Origin: Bordetella parapertussis
GTDB lineage: Bacteria > Cyanobacteriota > Cyanobacteriia > PCC-6307 > Cyanobiaceae
DNA length: 9,185 bases
Assembly: GCA_943324725.2 (NCBI GenBank)
Contig: CALPMR020000106.1
Coordinates: 1 to 9,185 of the forward strand
Reading direction: 5' to 3'
The notes below the pieces were generated by a model. It was not told the DNA's origin and ran no database searches. It saw only the letters and a list, made by a program, of their open reading frames with translations. Shown in pieces: positions 7,152-9,185 of this stretch. The translations under genes and the position numbers were made by a program. How positions within the stretch are numbered: position 1 is the stretch's first letter; every line of letters begins with the position of its first letter.

Positions 7152-7496
7152 TTGACCGCCCTCTTCGCCCTGCCTGACACGCTTCTCACCGTCATCGCCC
7201 TGATGATGGTGGCCGCGGTTGTGGCCTTGGTGGCCTGGGCGTTGCAATTGATGCAGAGCGCCAGTGATCGCCAGGAGTTCTCCCTGATGCTGGCGGGCTG
7301 CATGGTCTGCTCTGCCGCTGTCGGTCTGGCCACCGTGATGGTGCTGACGATCACCAGCCCCATGCGCCTGGAGGCAGCCCGAGGCGTGATGTTGACCGGG
7401 CCGGATCGCGACAGCGGCATCAGCCTCGATGCAATCGTGCTGCCCTGGGACGACTATCCCGCCCTCGCCCAGGCTTCCCCTCTTGAAACCCGGTGA
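7152..7496 (+). CDS. Small two-helix membrane protein of unknown function
   Basis: I do not recognise this 114-residue protein. It has two strong hydrophobic segments (about 10-33 and 44-68), separated by a short polar loop (SASDRQEF), then a ~46-residue polar C-terminus (GPDRDSGISLDAIVLPWDDYPA). This predicts a hairpin in the plasma or thylakoid membrane. Cysteines 50 and 53 form a C-x-x-C in the second helix. Codon choice (GCC, CTG, ATC, GTG) matches the neighbouring genes, which argues for real coding. The start is uncertain: TTG at 7152 covers the full first helix, whereas ATG at 7203 would cut it to 97 residues. It sits 56 bases after hisF and its end overlaps the menG start by 14 bases, so it is probably translated with menG. 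A role near quinone or membrane metabolism is only a guess from position. Confidence 0.7.
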   Translation: MTALFALPDTLLTVIALMMVAAVVALVAWALQLMQSASDRQEFSLMLAGCMVCSAAVGLATVMVLTITSPMRLEAARGVMLTGPDRDSGISLDAIVLPWDDYPALAQASPLETR

Positions 7497-8199
7497 TCCG
7501 GAGGCCGTGCGTGAGCTGTTCGAACGCATCGCCCCCCGTTACGACCAACTCAACGACCTGCTCAGCCTGGGGCAGCATCGCCTTTGGAAACGCCAGGCCG
7601 TGGCCTGGCTGCAACCCAGACCCGGCCAGCGGTTGCTCGATCTGTGCTGCGGCACCGGTGATCTGGCCCTGATCCTGGCTGAGAAGGTGCGACCCGGCGG
7701 CTGCGTTCTGGGTCTGGATTCAGCCCAGACACCCCTGGAGGTCGCCAGCCGCAGGGCGTCGGCCAGGCCTTGGCTGAGGTTGCACTGGCAGCAGGGGGAT
7801 GCCCTGGCCACGGAGCTGGCGGATGCCTCCCAGGATGGGGCGGTGATGGCCTATGGACTCCGCAACCTGGCGGATCCGGCAGCGGCGCTGCGGGAATTGC
7901 GCCGGCTGCTCCGGCCCGGTGCGCGGGCGGCGGTGCTCGATTTCAACCGTCCCGATCCTGACGGTGGAATGCCGGCGCTGGTGGCGGCGCAGTTTCAGCG
8001 CTTCTACCTGCGCCAGCTGGTGGTGCCCACCGCCCGCCTGGCGGGTCTGCCGCAGGAGTATGCCTACCTCGAGGCGAGTCTGGAGCGTTTCCCACTGGCG
8101 GCGGAGCAGGTTCAGCTGGCCCGCCTGGCGGGCTTCCAGCAGGTGTCACACCGACCCCTGGCCGCCGGCTTGATGGGGATGCTCGAGCTGGTGGCCTGA
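7483..8199 (+). CDS. menG: Demethylphylloquinone methyltransferase MenG (UbiE/MenG family)
   Basis: A SAM-dependent C-methyltransferase. Cyanobacteria lack ubiquinone, so this family member is expected to methylate 2-phytyl-1,4-naphthoquinone to phylloquinone, the photosystem I A1 cofactor. The 238-residue product shows the UbiE signature near the N-terminus (YDQLNDLLSLGQHRLW, 20-35), SAM motif I LLDLCCGTGD (51-60) with the acidic Asp79 after strand 2, YGLRNLAD (124-131) and LLRPGARAAVLDF (142-154). An ATG at 7429 would add 18 residues (SCCPGTTIPPSPR...) unlike the family and lying over the upstream gene. I prefer the TTG at 7483, which gives MKPGDPEAV, the family-like N-terminus. A GTG at 7507 would cut into the conserved part. 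No gene follows closely and no terminator is obvious. Confidence 0.93.
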   Translation: MKPGDPEAVRELFERIAPRYDQLNDLLSLGQHRLWKRQAVAWLQPRPGQRLLDLCCGTGDLALILAEKVRPGGCVLGLDSAQTPLEVASRRASARPWLRLHWQQGDALATELADASQDGAVMAYGLRNLADPAAALRELRRLLRPGARAAVLDFNRPDPDGGMPALVAAQFQRFYLRQLVVPTARLAGLPQEYAYLEASLERFPLAAEQVQLARLAGFQQVSHRPLAAGLMGMLELVA

Positions 8200-8488
8200 G
8201 GCTCAAGGGAGATTTGGCCGTGCTTTCAAGAGATGCTGCCAAGACAAGGGGGAGATCCAGACTTGTTCACGCGTGAATCTGCCCCTGTTCGACGTCGACG
8301 CCAACAGAGGTGAGAATCTTCCATGGCGGCGAAGACATGGCCGAGGACGAGCCCTGACACCACATCGGCAAGCACAACCCCGGGTGCCTGCGGCCCCGCC
8401 GTCATCGTCGAAGATGAAGCACACATGACCGCTGGCCATTGCCGGGATTCAGCCGTCGTTGCTAGGCAGCGGTGAACACCGGCACTGC
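8200..8488. other. Region without a supported gene after menG
   Basis: No frame here looks like a real gene. A minus-strand frame (8226-8426) has a short hydrophobic stretch (APGVVLADVVSGLVLGHVFA), but the rest is low-complexity and I cannot place it. Two perfect palindromes occur close together: TTCACGCGTGAA (8266-8277) and TCGACGTCGA (8289-8298). No terminator for menG is evident. Confidence 0.5.
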
Positions 8489-8671
8489 GACCGGTACGCG
8501 ACTGAAGTCCGGCTCCTCATTGACGATGTCATGGGGCTTTTCCTGCAGCAACGGATGGGTGCCCCGGAGGTCAGGCGGTAGCTCAGGGACGACCACTTCT
8601 CTGTGGATGGCATGTTATTGCAGGCCGATACCTGCCATACCAGGGCCAAGAAGTTATGCAAGAGAATCTAA
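8489..8671 (+). pseudogene. Fragment of an IS5-family-like transposase
   Basis: In the frame ending at the TAA at 8669, the translation contains TEVRLLIDDVMGLFLQQRMGAPEVRR, then an in-frame TAG (8579-8581), then LRDDHFSVDGMLLQAD and unrelated residues. The block resembles the middle of IS5-family transposases, which recall something like TKNRDRLL...MGxFL...APEV...LSDEHFSVDGTLLQAW. There the Asp of SVDG is the first catalytic Asp of the DDE triad. The N-terminal domain, the other two catalytic residues and the C-terminus are absent. With the internal stop, the gene must be inactive. The match is from memory of the family, not a search. No terminal inverted repeats or target duplication were identified. 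Confidence 0.6.
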
Positions 8672-8903
8672 CGACTCAGAGGTTTCTGGAGCAACTGGGG
8701 ATCGCGGTCGAGCGCTGGTGAGTCATCCAGTCTGCCTACTCAATCATCGTGATTCCTCTACAGCCGGACCAATGAAGACTGGGAACAAGTTCTGGCCCAG
8801 CCATGGCTTTGCTGACATGGAAGCGAGGGACGGGGGCCGCCGCACTGACAATTGGATAGAAAAGGTGCTGATCGGCCCTTCACCTCGACTGCCGGACTGG
8901 GCG
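8672..8903. other. Region without a supported gene
   Basis: Between the transposase remnant and the minus-strand frame, no frame gives a convincing protein. An ATG at 8656 opens a 21-residue frame (MQENLTTQRFLEQLGIAVERW) that stops at 8721, and a plus-strand frame runs through to 8963 without recognisable motifs. The base composition is lower in G+C than in the block to the left, consistent with degenerate or acquired DNA. Confidence 0.45.
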
Positions 8904-9182
8904 TTACTTCTTGCGGCCGACGCCAAAGATGCTGATGAGCTCAACAGCCGCGCCCTTCATTGACGCGGAACCGGTGATGCAAGGACTAACAAGAATCGTC
9001 ACCACGCCGTAGGGCGGCTTACCTTGCTTGATTGCAGCAATGGCTTCGCCGGCGGGGTCAAGGATGGTTCCAATCGCCGGGCCACCGCCGCCAGGCTTCG
9101 GCAGTCTGAGGTGGGTGCCTTTTATTGGACAGCCTGGGCCCCTGACATCGTTAACCCCGGACGGGTAGGACAGGGTTCGGTC
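8904..9182 (-). pseudogene. Minus-strand coding-like frame with no start codon
   Basis: A 92-codon frame is open from 9182 down to a TAA at 8906-8904. It is closed upstream by a TGA at 9185-9183 and has no ATG, GTG or TTG before Met75. The C-terminal two-thirds look like genuine protein: PKPGGGGPAIGTILDPAG, AIAAIKQGKPPYGVVTILV and MKGAAVELISIFGVGRKK. I do not recognise the family. The Gly/Pro-rich part followed by mixed hydrophobic strands could be the end of a larger protein whose 5' part has been lost or frameshifted beyond the window. The antisense plus frame is also fairly open, with one stop, so strand choice is not certain. Confidence 0.4.
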
Positions 9183-9185
9183 TCA

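Noticed and set aside
8472..8963. 163-residue plus-strand frame over the right-hand region
   Set aside because: It runs in a different frame from the transposase-like segment, shows no motif, and its composition looks like translation of non-coding DNA.
9160..9185. Possible tRNA 3' end (GGGTTCGGTCTC) at the right edge
   Set aside because: The loop lacks A58 and there is no cloverleaf upstream.
1..9185. CRISPR array, riboswitch, phage-defence or toxin-antitoxin system
   Set aside because: I saw no regular direct repeats, no known riboswitch core and no paired small toxin/antitoxin frames.

Overview
The window comes from a high-G+C unicellular cyanobacterium, most likely a picocyanobacterium of the Synechococcus/Cyanobium type. 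Three things point there: chlorophyll synthase (chlG), the small cytochrome b6f subunit PetP, and a MenG methyltransferase that in cyanobacteria finishes phylloquinone. The genes are packed tightly, with few Shine-Dalgarno sites and several GTG or TTG starts. Species cannot be settled from the sequence alone.

Layout. Positions 1-142 hold no gene I can support, only a weak hairpin just past the trmH stop. trmH (tRNA Gm18 methyltransferase) lies on the minus strand at 143-832. Divergent from it, an alkyltransferase-like DNA-damage protein (930-1325) and rsmB (16S rRNA m5C967 methyltransferase, from a GTG at 1330) form a plus-strand pair separated by 4 bases. rsmB runs tail to tail into a class A penicillin-binding protein, overlapping it by 44 bases. 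On the minus strand, petP, chlG and the penicillin-binding protein form an apparent operon (transcribed from 6262 down to 2771). The penicillin-binding protein starts at a TTG that overlaps the chlG stop. Divergent from petP, hisF, a small two-helix membrane protein and menG run in series on the plus strand up to 8199.

The last ~990 bases (8200-9185) differ from the rest. No intact gene is convincing. There is a broken IS5-family-like transposase fragment (about 8489-8671, plus strand) and a 92-codon minus-strand frame (8904-9182) that looks protein-like but has no start codon. This looks like a decayed accessory patch beside a conserved housekeeping block.

How the genes relate: chlG (chlorophyll), petP (b6f) and menG (phylloquinone for photosystem I) all serve photosynthetic electron transport. 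trmH and rsmB modify RNA. hisF makes the imidazole ring of histidine and feeds purine synthesis. The penicillin-binding protein builds peptidoglycan. I found no convincing new multi-gene system. The points most worth a second look are the chlG/penicillin-binding protein overlap, the overlapping 3' ends carrying a strong hairpin, the unnamed membrane protein upstream of menG, and the fossil region at the right edge.
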